A stretch of DNA of 8,620 nt from X23 sp050251575 (GTDB lineage Bacteria; Bacillota; Clostridia; SK-Y3). The stretch spans positions 1-8,620 of the forward strand of contig JBFWMP010000124.1 in the NCBI GenBank assembly GCA_050251575.1. The letters run 5' to 3'. Both the position numbers and the translations under genes were made by a program. This document shows positions 1 through 6,709 of the stretch, in pieces; within the stretch, counting starts at the first letter, position 1; every line of letters starts with the position of its first letter. The notes beneath the pieces were generated by a model. It saw nothing but the letters and a program-made list of their open reading frames with translations. It had not been told where the DNA came from and ran no database searches.

Positions 1-1
1 C

Positions 2-379
2 CGATCTTCTTTGCTAAATGATAAGCCTGGAATTGACGTTTCTATAGACTTAAAGAAGTATCATGTTTATATATATACTTCTTCGTCATATATAGCTTAC
101 GCTCTACCTAATTTAACTGCAATACAGGATGCAATCGGAGAATCTAGCTACGACTTTTCAATAGAATTAACCTTTATAAGAGAAAATAACTCAACTAGTC
201 AAACTCTTATATATGGAGTTGCGAATGGATTTCTATTTAACAATAATGGAGAATATTACAACAGTGGAAGCTTTGATACATCAGTATATCCTTACGGAGG
301 AGTTGTTCTTGCAAGGGGCGATACATTAAAGCTAAGATGTTTTAGGGGAGGATGGCACTTAATAAACCACAGCTATTAA
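2..379 (+). CDS. 3' part of a phage structural/tail protein (5' end cut off)
   Basis: The reading frame is open to the left edge. The first possible start (TTG at 11) has no ribosome site, so I treat this as the C-terminal ~125 residues of a longer protein. The visible part is rich in Tyr, Ser, Asn and alternating hydrophobic residues, as expected of a beta-sandwich. It ends in a stretch with GDTLKLR followed by GGWHLI, resembling the closing strands of many phage fibre or appendage tips (a valued-loop, then a strand with a Trp near the end). No catalytic motif, membrane segment or coiled coil is seen. Its position before baseplate and fibre genes fits a virion structural role. The exact function is not recognisable. 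Bases 1-7 may be adapter sequence, so the first codons are unreliable. Confidence 0.5.
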   Translation, partial: RSSLLNDKPGIDVSIDLKKYHVYIYTSSSYIAYALPNLTAIQDAIGESSYDFSIELTFIRENNSTSQTLIYGVANGFLFNNNGEYYNSGSFDTSVYPYGGVVLARGDTLKLRCFRGGWHLINHSY

Positions 380-400
380 ACATGGTGGTAAACATTAAAC

Positions 401-414
401 TATTATTAAATAAA
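401..414 (+). promoter_or_regulatory. Possible phage promoter -10-like element before the 433 gene
   Basis: TATTATTAAATAAA lies 32 bases before the ATG at 433. The same TATTAT core occurs 30 and 33 bases before the starts at 852 and 6769, the other two cistrons preceded by real gaps. No matching upstream box at fixed spacing and no Bacteroidota TAnnTTTG element were found, so this is a position-conserved motif, not a proven promoter. Confidence 0.25.
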
Positions 415-432
415 TTTTAAAACAACAAAAAT

Positions 433-753
433 ATGGAACTTGACATTAAAGACAGATTTGTTATATCAATGTGCTTGCCTCAGAAAGGAACATTTAAGGA
501 GTTTTCACTAAAAAAAGAAATCTCAAAAAGAGTTCAATTTTCAGAAGATGAGATTTCTAAATTTGACATAAAATTCGATAAAGAGTCTAATACTTGGAAT
601 TGGAACACTGAAGTTGATTCAAAGGTGCATATTTTGTTTTCAGACGAACAGCAGAAATACCTAAAAAAAGTTTGTGAAGAAGCGCTGGAAACCGATGCTG
701 AATTTACTGATGAGATTTGGATAACACTTGAAAATATTTACGACTCATTATGA
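433..753 (+). CDS. Small acidic hypothetical phage protein
   Basis: The product is 106 residues, soluble, strongly charged and acid-rich towards the C-terminus, with no signal peptide or membrane segment. Residues ~5-30 read as a beta strand with CLPQKG followed by a FxEFxxKKEI segment. Residues ~36-60 have the spaced aromatic/WNWN pattern. The last 40 residues are probably helical. I do not recognise a named family. Proteins of this size and character are common passengers in phage structural regions. The ATG follows an A-rich, SD-free leader, as with other genes here. The gene stands alone: a 53-base gap precedes it and a strong terminator begins 6 bases after its stop, so it is the last gene of its transcript. 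A regulatory or chaperone role would be a guess. Confidence 0.7.
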   Translation: MELDIKDRFVISMCLPQKGTFKEFSLKKEISKRVQFSEDEISKFDIKFDKESNTWNWNTEVDSKVHILFSDEQQKYLKKVCEEALETDAEFTDEIWITLENIYDSL

Positions 754-758
754 CACTT

Positions 759-797
759 AAAAGCGCTGACCAAATCAATGGTTGGCGCTTTTTGTTT
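759..797 (+). terminator. Rho-independent terminator after the 433 gene
   Basis: The arms AAAAGCGCTGACC (759-771) and GGTTGGCGCTTTT (780-792) pair along all 13 positions with two G-U wobbles. They enclose an 8-base loop, and the right arm runs into a T-rich tail (789-797). The A-run on the left arm would let it act on both strands. It separates the 433 gene from the baseplate/fibre unit that starts at 852. Confidence 0.85.
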
Positions 798-821
798 GCA
801 CCAAATAGTCAAATAATAATC

Positions 822-830
822 TATTATTAG
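822..830 (+). promoter_or_regulatory. Possible phage promoter -10-like element before the 852 gene
   Basis: TATTATTAG sits 30 bases before the ATG at 852 and directly downstream of the terminator at 759-797, where a new promoter would be needed for the long downstream unit. It shares the TATTATTA core with 401-408. There is a TTTG at 795-798 upstream, but the spacing is longer than usual for a -33 box. Confidence 0.3.
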
Positions 831-851
831 GTAAACTTTAATTAAGCGACT

Positions 852-1655
852 ATGAGAACGGATATAAAAATGAATATAAACCTTGGAGACATTGCTATGA
901 GAATGGTGGCTCCAAATGTCTCAATATCGCTCATATGGGCATCTGAAGATGATTATTATATTTACGGAGAGGCTGTTGCGTCGAATTCGGTTGACATAAA
1001 CACATTTAGAAATGGTATTGGGCTTGTTGCTAAACAAAATGACACAACAAAGAAAATTAAAATAAATCTAAAGTATGTAAATGGATTTGGAGAAGAGATT
1101 GAAACTGGGTATATAGAAGTCAAGAACTTAGAAGGATCAGCTGTAAAAGGGTGTGAAATCCCACTAATAACTGATGAATACTTCCAGCTAAATGACGAAA
1201 TGAGAAGAGAAATAATAGATAGGACAGACACATTCTTCTTGAGGTTTGGGTATTGGGATCATGCTGGAGAATGGGTTTATACAGGATACTGGATTTACGA
1301 CACTGATTACGCCTCTATGCATCTTCCAGATGAAGACTATTTCTTGATAAAAGCTTACTTGGTTGACGATGATGAGTCAATCATTATAACAGATGGGTAT
1401 GATAGAGACTTAGACATAGTTCGAGCTATAGATCAAAATGAGTTTTTTCTGCTTATTGCTTCACCAGGAAGCATCGCTCACAACCCTATAACTGGAGTTG
1501 GATTGGTTTCCTACCTAAATAGTGATATTATGTCATCTGGATTAGCGGAAAAGATAAACGAGGAATTCGACTTAGATGGCATGATCGTTAAGTCAGCAAC
1601 GCTAGATGAGGAAACTGGTGAAATTGAAATGATGTCAATAGAAAAGAATAATTAA
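852..1655 (+). CDS. Putative baseplate protein with gpW/gp25-like C-terminal region
   Basis: The product is 267 residues, acidic, with no signal peptide or membrane helix. The N-terminal ~150 residues look all-beta (alternating hydrophobics, several Trp/Tyr-rich strands such as GYWIYDTDY). Residues ~178-262 read DGYDRDLDIVRAIDQNEFFLL, then a PGS-HNP-GVGL-YLN pattern, then a helix and a DGMIV strand. That order resembles the small gpW/gp25 or Mu gp46-like baseplate wedge domain, in which a Pro-Gly turn and a G-x-G-L loop follow the dry-domain strand. The match is from memory of the family pattern and is weak. The start at 852 is preferred because it is the first ATG after the gap; ATG at 870 is an alternative, with no SD to decide. 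The stop overlaps the next ATG (TAATG at 1653-1657), so translation of the LysM gene is probably coupled. The neighbours support a baseplate role. Confidence 0.5.
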   Translation: MRTDIKMNINLGDIAMRMVAPNVSISLIWASEDDYYIYGEAVASNSVDINTFRNGIGLVAKQNDTTKKIKINLKYVNGFGEEIETGYIEVKNLEGSAVKGCEIPLITDEYFQLNDEMRREIIDRTDTFFLRFGYWDHAGEWVYTGYWIYDTDYASMHLPDEDYFLIKAYLVDDDESIIITDGYDRDLDIVRAIDQNEFFLLIASPGSIAHNPITGVGLVSYLNSDIMSSGLAEKINEEFDLDGMIVKSATLDEETGEIEMMSIEKNN

Positions 1656-2551
1656 TGGCACAATACACAGTAAGGCATGGTCAGAACTTATTTGACATAG
1701 TTTTGACTTGCTATGGAGACCTTAATGGGCTTGGAGATTTTATGCTCCTGAATCCAACGGTAAATTACAATAGCAAATTTAATGATGGCGACATTGTTAA
1801 TTATGATGAGACAAAGGTTATAAGCCAAGTAACATCAAATTATTACTCAAAGAACAGGATAATCCCTACAGGAGGAAACGATTACATATATTACAAAGAT
1901 CCTTTATACAAGCATTTGTTTTCAATATACGTAAGCCAAGACGTTGTTAATTTAATTGTTGGAATATCTGGATCTGGAATAATTCAGATTGATTGGGGAG
2001 ACAACAGTCAACTTCAGACGGTTCAGCTTTCTCAAGAAGTTCAAACGATTTCGCATGACTCAAATTCATATTTGGACACATCGAGAAGAATAAGGTTTTA
2101 TGGTGAAGCTGATTTTCACACAATCAACTTGTCAAGGATCAATGTAGAAAGAATATTTTCAGTTTCAGATTTTAAGTGTTTGACGCTTATAATTAATGAC
2201 AACAAAATAATTCCAAACATCAAATTTACAAAAATAATTAGAGAGCTAAACAAAGTTGATTTTTCAAGAACTTTGATTAACGACTTGAGCCCACTTTTAT
2301 ATAATCACGAATTGAGAGAGATACATCTTGAGAATTGCGAAATTAATCAATCAATTATAGATGAGTATGTAATAGGCTTAGTAAAAAATTATCAAAGCAG
2401 GCTTTTGGCTGATGTTTGGATGAAAGGGAATGACCTGCCATCAGGGGTATATCAGGAGCCTTCAGTGTTATCTGACCCGCAAACTGGAATGGAGGCTATT
2501 TGGGTACTTGAGAACGATGTGGACAGAGGATGGGTTTTTCACTTTGATTAA
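1655..2551 (+). CDS. LysM-start baseplate/tail protein with PKD-like and LRR-like segments
   Basis: The product is 298 residues. Residues 1-50 match the LysM pattern: YTVRHGQNLFDI, then a small helix, LLNP, and a closing NDGDIVNY strand. In phages such a domain sits in tail-X/gp53-type proteins near the baseplate, where it may contact peptidoglycan or neighbouring subunits. Residues ~85-150 form a beta-sandwich-like region with IDWGDNS at 112-118, the signature turn of PKD domains. Residues ~150-232 contain irregular leucine/isoleucine-rich repeats (HTINLSRI, LTLIINDNKI, ELNKVDFSRT, LREIHLENCEI), as in BspA-like leucine-rich proteins of Bacteroidota. The end (residues 278-298) is aromatic-rich. 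The combination suggests a baseplate-attached protein with an exposed binding face. It starts inside the previous stop and is followed 9 bases later by the first fibre gene. The domain calls are by eye; the LysM call is the firmest. Confidence 0.65.
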   Translation: MAQYTVRHGQNLFDIVLTCYGDLNGLGDFMLLNPTVNYNSKFNDGDIVNYDETKVISQVTSNYYSKNRIIPTGGNDYIYYKDPLYKHLFSIYVSQDVVNLIVGISGSGIIQIDWGDNSQLQTVQLSQEVQTISHDSNSYLDTSRRIRFYGEADFHTINLSRINVERIFSVSDFKCLTLIINDNKIIPNIKFTKIIRELNKVDFSRTLINDLSPLLYNHELREIHLENCEINQSIIDEYVIGLVKNYQSRLLADVWMKGNDLPSGVYQEPSVLSDPQTGMEAIWVLENDVDRGWVFHFD

Positions 2552-2560
2552 AATAAATAA

Positions 2561-3619
2561 ATGGCAATAAATATACCTAGAATAACCCCTGGGCTAACAG
2601 GAGCTGAAGGGATTGACAATGGAACTACAGGAGCAGAGAAGATCAATCAATTTTTTGAAGAAGTTGAGAATCTGGCAAATGAAATAGCTCCAAATAAAAT
2701 GGACGAAGACGGACTAAACTCAGAGATAGATGCTCTTTGGTTCAACCCAAATACTTTGTCAGAATTATCAAATGTAGGAGATGTTAAGTATTCAGCGGAA
2801 TCTAATACGCTTGAATTTAAGACTCAGTACGCTGTTTTTCAGCTTGGACAAGTAAAAAAGATTATAGCTAAAAATGATCAAGGGGCTCAAGTTTCTTCTG
2901 GTAAGATAATGTACATATCAAGCGCTGTAAGCAATACTCCGTTTGCAAAACTTGCATCTACATCGCTAAAAGATTCTGCTTACAAATCAATTGGTATGGC
3001 AACTAACCCAGTTGAAACAAATGGGTTTGTTGCTCTTACAACCGAAGGAAGAGTTTCAAATTTAAACACATCTTCATTTGTAGAGGGAGATTTACTGTGG
3101 CTTGGATCAGACGGATCTATAACAAATATTGAGCCAGTCGCTCCAACACCAAAAATATTTGTTGGGATTGTTCTTAGGTCACACGCTAGCGCTGGTAAAG
3201 TCTATGTGAAAATTAGGCGAATAACTGAAGTTGCCGCTATGTCTAGCGTTAATGTGACAGAAGTTAACAATCAAGATGTTTTAAAGTGGAATTCTGAAAC
3301 TGAAAGATTTGAGAATTCAAATTTAGCTATCAGCATTAATGAGATCTTAAACATATCTGATGACGCAACAATAAGCGGAGAAAAAACGTTTCAATTCTCA
3401 CCAGTTGTGCCAAGCGACACATCTGCATCTTCAGCTGTAAATAAAGACTACGTTGATACTGGAGACATGCCTAATATAGCTCTTTTAGAAGACTATAAAA
3501 ACAATGTAGAGTACTTAAAAATTGATGAAAATGGATTTTTAATCGCATATGCACCAAACATAAAAACTGACATAGTTTCAGTTGATTCAAACGGAAATTT
3601 AATAATAACAATTCAGTAA
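2561..3619 (+). CDS. Tail fibre protein, paralogue A
   Basis: The product is 352 residues. Residues 1-60 form an N-terminal attachment segment with GAE-GIDNGTTGAEKINQFF and a short helix. Residues ~70-97 are strands ending QLGQ. Residues ~104-218 are a beta module with the order seen in many phage fibres: ISSA, GMAT, GFVALTTEG, LNTSSF-EGD-LWLG, GSITN-EPVAP, GIVLRS, GKVYVKI. Residues 268-299 carry the common fibre motif ATISGEKTF ... SPVVP ... AVNKDYVD. The last 35 residues hold two copies of a strand-turn pattern (ID-NG-LI and VD-NGNLI). It is almost collinear with the next gene for the first ~220 residues, so the pair arose by tandem duplication. The leader AAATAAATGGC has no SD and is repeated before the paralogue. 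The likely role is a trimeric fibre or connector on the baseplate. Confidence 0.75.
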   Translation: MAINIPRITPGLTGAEGIDNGTTGAEKINQFFEEVENLANEIAPNKMDEDGLNSEIDALWFNPNTLSELSNVGDVKYSAESNTLEFKTQYAVFQLGQVKKIIAKNDQGAQVSSGKIMYISSAVSNTPFAKLASTSLKDSAYKSIGMATNPVETNGFVALTTEGRVSNLNTSSFVEGDLLWLGSDGSITNIEPVAPTPKIFVGIVLRSHASAGKVYVKIRRITEVAAMSSVNVTEVNNQDVLKWNSETERFENSNLAISINEILNISDDATISGEKTFQFSPVVPSDTSASSAVNKDYVDTGDMPNIALLEDYKNNVEYLKIDENGFLIAYAPNIKTDIVSVDSNGNLIITIQ

Positions 3620-3623
3620 ATAA

Positions 3624-4679
3624 ATGGCAATAGAACTACAAAGAATAGTGCCTGTAGTAAAAGGTGACGCTGGAGTAGATACTGGGAGAACGTCAGCAGC
3701 AAAGATAAACGCTGCATTTGACGCTTTGGAAGAAGTAGCTAATGAGCAATATCCAGGAAAAATGGATATAAACGGTCTTAACAGCGCAATTGATAAACTT
3801 TATTTTAAGCCAGAAAACTTACAGCTGTTATCTAGAGTTGGCGAATTAAGGTATTCTCAGCAATACGATACGCTTGAACTTAAAACTCCATACGCAACAA
3901 TACAGCTTGGTCAGGAGATGCAAGAGGTTTCTAAGAATGACCACGGAGACACTATATTTAATGGTAGAGCTGTTTATATTAGCTCTGCACTTGAAGCTAA
4001 CTCTTTAATTAAATTATCAACATCATCAAATCAGGACATAGCTCAAAAAACTTTTGGTGTAGCTACAGTTGACATTCCAGCAAACGGATTTGGAGCCATT
4101 ACTACAGAAGGAGTTGTAAGAGATTTTAACACATCTTCATTTTCTGAAGGAGATCAATTGTATTTGGGGGTAGATGGAAACTTAACTAATATTGAGCCAG
4201 TAGCTCCATTAGCAAAGGTTTTTATAGGCATAGTTTTAAGATCACATGTTGAATTTGGGTCTATATATGTTAAGATAAGGCCAATAGCTAGACTGCAAAA
4301 ACTCTCAGATGTATTCGCTCCAGTATTAACAAATGGAGATGTTTTAGTATGGAATTCAACAAATGCTAGATGGCAGACTTTTAACTTAGATGCTGCTTTA
4401 GCATCAAAAGTTAATCTTAGTGGAGATCAAACAATTACTGGCGTTAAGACATTTGAAACGTCTCCTATAATTCCAGAGCCAACAGAATTAAATCAGGCAG
4501 CAAATAAGAATTATGTTGATGAAAAAGACAGTGAGATTAGAGATAATTTTGCATTTTATATAGATACAACGGCTTCATTCGACATAGACAGCAACTATAA
4601 TTTAATATTTACAAAGCCAGATAATGTGGTTGACACTTTCTCATTAAATGAATCTGGCGAACTAATTTTAACAAGATAA
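3624..4679 (+). CDS. Tail fibre protein, paralogue B
   Basis: The product is 351 residues and begins 4 bases after paralogue A. Its first ~220 residues align to paralogue A without gaps (KINAAFDALEEVANE, KMDINGLNSAID, LKTPYATIQLGQ, ITTEGVV, FNTSSFSEGDQLYLG, NLTNIEPVAP, FIGIVLRSH, IYVKIRP). The halves then diverge. Residues 264-299 carry the classic fibre repeat SGDQTITGVKTF ... SPIIPEP ... QAANKNYVD, which in other phages forms interlocked trimeric strands. The C-terminal ~40 residues contain two short strand-turn units ending NLIFT and GELILT. There are no catalytic residues. It is separated by one base from the next fibre gene, so it is surely cotranscribed. The conserved front half probably docks both paralogues to the same site or to each other, while the back half differs. 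Confidence 0.75.
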   Translation: MAIELQRIVPVVKGDAGVDTGRTSAAKINAAFDALEEVANEQYPGKMDINGLNSAIDKLYFKPENLQLLSRVGELRYSQQYDTLELKTPYATIQLGQEMQEVSKNDHGDTIFNGRAVYISSALEANSLIKLSTSSNQDIAQKTFGVATVDIPANGFGAITTEGVVRDFNTSSFSEGDQLYLGVDGNLTNIEPVAPLAKVFIGIVLRSHVEFGSIYVKIRPIARLQKLSDVFAPVLTNGDVLVWNSTNARWQTFNLDAALASKVNLSGDQTITGVKTFETSPIIPEPTELNQAANKNYVDEKDSEIRDNFAFYIDTTASFDIDSNYNLIFTKPDNVVDTFSLNESGELILTR

Positions 4680-4680
4680 T

Positions 4681-6387
4681 ATGGAAACAATAAATTTAGG
4701 GAAGGTAGCATTTGCATATAAAGGGGATTATAATCCTGCCACTACATATGCTAGCAAGGATGTAGTTTTTGATGGAGAGTCTAGTTATATTTCAAAGTCA
4801 GATGGAAATGTAGGAAACGCATTAAGTGACGCTACTTTCTGGGGATACCTGGCGAAGGGAAATGCAGCTCTTTCAGAACAAAACGCTGAAGAAATTGATA
4901 CTCTACGGGCTGATTTGAACAATTTAGATAATGAAGTGAGTGTTAAGAATGCCGAACAGGATAATTCTATCAAGTCAATTGAACAGATTTTGTCACAGTC
5001 TAATTTAAATCAAACAGCACAAGTTAGCAGCACAGGGCGTGAGATAGTTTCGCTACCTAAAACAGCATCTAACGGTGGAATGGAAGTAAAGTTGGAAGGG
5101 TTGACGGCCACAAATTTAGTGAGCGGAAAAGCGGTCGCAGCTGGGGCAAGTGTTACATTTCAAACAATTTTGAATAATAAATACTATATATCAACAGCGT
5201 CAGTTATTGCTATTGGGGACGGGAATATTTACACAGTAACAAACAACACAGCTTCAGCAGTTGATATTATTTCAGTTAATTTGACATCAACATTTGGAAG
5301 TGGCAATGAGCCTGATTTTGCAACAGCAAAACTTATATTCTCAACATATTTTGAAGGAACGAAGTCTTTTATTCCTACAGGGAGAATAAGAGTAGCTGAC
5401 AAATTGGGAAACAATGTGTCAAGACTATACCTAACTTCAACAGAACTTAAAAGTAACGGACTTGTAAAAGACGAAGTTAGGAAAGGGGCGAACGGTTATG
5501 AGTTGATTAAAAGAGTTGGGGTTGGTACTTTGGGAGCGGAGAAGGTTCTAAATGGTGGATTTAATTCTACAGATAATTGGACAGTGCCGGCAGATAGAGC
5601 AAACATAACAAATGGAACACTTAATATTGACGTAACAGCATGGGGAACTGATGTAATGCAGTACATGTCGTTTACTGCTGGTAAATGGTATTTTGTCAAG
5701 TTTGATGTAACGAATGTAGTAAGAGGTGGAATATTAAATATCTACGGTGTGGATACTGCTATCCCTATATCTGTCGGTTCGGTTAAAGAATATACATTTG
5801 TTATGAAAGCATCAACAACTGCGAATAACACATTGAAGATTAATTCAGCTAACATAGCTATATCAATCGACAATGTAAGTGTTAAAGAAATTACGACATC
5901 TGATGGTGATTTAACAGGAACAACTGCTGTAATTTATGATACTAATGTTAATTACACCCTTGCAACACCTATAATAACCCCAATCAACCACGCTGGAATA
6001 TTGAACAGCACAGAGAGCGGAACAGTTTATCACGAACCAGTTGTAGCGGACGCAGCGATTTACGGAACAAACATTTCCATTATAAATACTACCTACCCAA
6101 TTTCTAGTATTGAGGAAATAATAGTACACACTAACGTGGACACGTATTTAGATGTGAGCAAGGCAGTTGTATCTGGAGATGGGCTTTCATTCACGCATCC
6201 GGATTTAAGAGCTGGTGACCTTGTACTATTTACCTACGTCTTTAACAATGAGAAGGTGAATGGGTTGGTTACTGCCACTTATTATGATGGCAGGTACGTC
6301 ATAGCAGACACGGCTAACGGCAAGTTCTATAAATGGGGTGTTAAATCCACTAACGGAGTAGCAACAATTCAATTAACGGAGGTATAA
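4681..6387 (+). CDS. Chimeric tail fibre/receptor-binding protein with carbohydrate-binding-like insert
   Basis: The product is 568 residues. Residues 1-61 are an attachment module (KGDY-P-TTY, DVVFDGESSYIS, ATFW-YLAKGN) sharing 41 of 61 residues with the 6769 gene and resembling CBM5/12-like folds. Residues ~62-108 look like a coiled coil, fitting a trimer. From about residue 115 the style changes to one I associate with Bacillota-phage minor structural proteins: EIVSLPKTASNGG, TATNLV, LTSTFGSGNEPDFA (201-214), YFEGTKSF, GYELIKRVGVGTLG, and YTLATPIITPI (425-435). Residues ~284-403 (LNGGFNSTDNW ... ISIDNVSVKEI) look like a CBM4/9-type jelly-roll inserted between the last two. Residues ~451-568 are a final beta region with YYDGRYVIADTANGKFYKW. 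The likely role is binding a surface glycan. It starts one base after the previous stop, and an SD-led small gene follows at once. Confidence 0.75.
   Translation: METINLGKVAFAYKGDYNPATTYASKDVVFDGESSYISKSDGNVGNALSDATFWGYLAKGNAALSEQNAEEIDTLRADLNNLDNEVSVKNAEQDNSIKSIEQILSQSNLNQTAQVSSTGREIVSLPKTASNGGMEVKLEGLTATNLVSGKAVAAGASVTFQTILNNKYYISTASVIAIGDGNIYTVTNNTASAVDIISVNLTSTFGSGNEPDFATAKLIFSTYFEGTKSFIPTGRIRVADKLGNNVSRLYLTSTELKSNGLVKDEVRKGANGYELIKRVGVGTLGAEKVLNGGFNSTDNWTVPADRANITNGTLNIDVTAWGTDVMQYMSFTAGKWYFVKFDVTNVVRGGILNIYGVDTAIPISVGSVKEYTFVMKASTTANNTLKINSANIAISIDNVSVKEITTSDGDLTGTTAVIYDTNVNYTLATPIITPINHAGILNSTESGTVYHEPVVADAAIYGTNISIINTTYPISSIEEIIVHTNVDTYLDVSKAVVSGDGLSFTHPDLRAGDLVLFTYVFNNEKVNGLVTATYYDGRYVIADTANGKFYKWGVKSTNGVATIQLTEV
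6378..6382 (+). promoter_or_regulatory. Strong Shine-Dalgarno site, unusual for this window
   Basis: GGAGG lies 7 bases before the ATG at 6390, inside the last codons of the fibre gene. No other well-supported gene in the window has such a site; their leaders are A/T-rich. It decides the start of the 42-codon gene. It also suggests that this gene came with the upstream C-terminal cassette from a phage of an SD-using host. Confidence 0.6.
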
Positions 6388-6389
6388 TT

Positions 6390-6518
6390 ATGGACGAAGT
6401 ATTTTTACAAGCCCTCGTAAACCGGGCAAAGCAGGATAACTCTTTTTTGGATAAACTTCCAGAAGATGTAAAGCAAGAAGTATCCGATAAAATTAATGAA
6501 GAAAATGTTCAACTATGA
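6390..6518 (+). CDS. Small 42-residue protein following the fibre gene
   Basis: The frame runs from ATG 6390 to TGA 6516-6518 and encodes an acidic, mostly helical peptide (MDEVFLQALVNRAKQDNSF, DKLPEDVKQEVSDKINEEN). A canonical GGAGG ribosome site and a 2-base gap after the fibre stop support real translation. Short helical proteins directly after fibre genes are common in phages, where some act in fibre assembly, but I do not recognise this one as XkdX or as any named tail-fibre assembly family. Its last codons overlap the next ATG (ATGA). Because the strong SD is foreign in style, I infer that it travelled with the C-terminal part of the 4681 gene. Confidence 0.55.
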   Translation: MDEVFLQALVNRAKQDNSFLDKLPEDVKQEVSDKINEENVQL

Positions 6519-6559
6519 GCAGAGACATTTCCTTCAATAAGCCTAAGAAAAACAACTAA
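6515..6559 (+). CDS. Possible 14-codon mini-gene, coupled by ATGA overlap
   Basis: ATG at 6515 overlaps the TGA of the 42-codon gene, and the frame ends in TAA at 6557-6559, which itself overlaps another ATG (TAATG). The peptide would be MSRDISFNKPKKNN, basic at its C-terminus. The two linked stop/start overlaps are the only support; a frame this short can easily arise by chance. It could instead be the remnant of a longer gene. Confidence 0.2.
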   Translation: MSRDISFNKPKKNN

Positions 6560-6673
6560 TGATTAATTTTTTGGCTATTAATAGAAATTGTTGATCTCTT
6601 TTTTAGAATAATTTCAGAAATCAAATTTAAGAGAAAGCATCATACACATGTAGTTATTTTATTTTGTGTGTGA
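6559..6673 (+). pseudogene. Possible small membrane-peptide gene broken in a T-run
   Basis: ATG at 6559 opens only 11 codons (MINFLAINRNC). One base out of frame, from 6563 to the TGA at 6671-6673, a 36-codon frame without its own ATG reads as a hydrophobic helix with basic tail (IFWLLIEIVDLFFRIISEI, then KFKRKHH). Removing one T from the run at 6567-6572 would join the ATG to this frame and give a 38-residue single-pass peptide. It may be a decayed gene, a sequencing/assembly error in the homopolymer, or chance. Its 3' part overlaps a hairpin, which argues against full-length function. Confidence 0.2.
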
Positions 6674-6683
6674 TGCGCTCTTT
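6629..6683 (+). terminator. Long hairpin, probable terminator before the 6769 unit
   Basis: GCATCATACACA (6637-6648) pairs with TGTGTGTGATGC (6665-6676) over 12 positions with one wobble. After a small internal bulge, AAGAG (6629-6633) pairs with CTCTT (6678-6682). The loop is 16 bases and T-rich. There is no long T-tract after the right arm, so termination efficiency is uncertain. Its place between the fibre cassette and a new leader fits a terminator or an mRNA-stabilising 3' structure. Within 6560-6768 the only other signals are the palindrome and motif listed separately. Confidence 0.55.
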
Positions 6684-6709
6684 AAACACATATGAAGAGT
6701 TAAAATAAA

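Noticed and set aside
11..379. TTG start at position 11 for the first gene
   Set aside because: The frame is open to the left edge and no ribosome site or leader precedes the TTG; a 5'-truncated gene is simpler.
366..389. Weak inverted repeat ACCAC/GTGGT after the first gene as a terminator
   Set aside because: Only a 5-bp stem with a 14-base loop and no T-tract.
382..420. 12-codon plus-strand frame (MVVNIKLLLNKF) between the first two genes
   Set aside because: Too short, no ribosome site, and it lies across the proposed promoter-like motif.
962..1231. Minus-strand open frame inside the 852 gene (and similar minus-strand frames at 4785-4973, 5229-5414, 5496-5699, 5911-6129, 7311-7502)
   Set aside because: All are opposite well-supported plus-strand genes, have low-complexity Ser/Phe/Val-rich translations and no start signals, so they are shadows.
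6390..6518. XkdX-like identity for the 42-codon gene
   Set aside because: The position after a fibre gene fits, but the sequence lacks the aromatic N-terminal and helix pattern I expect of that family.
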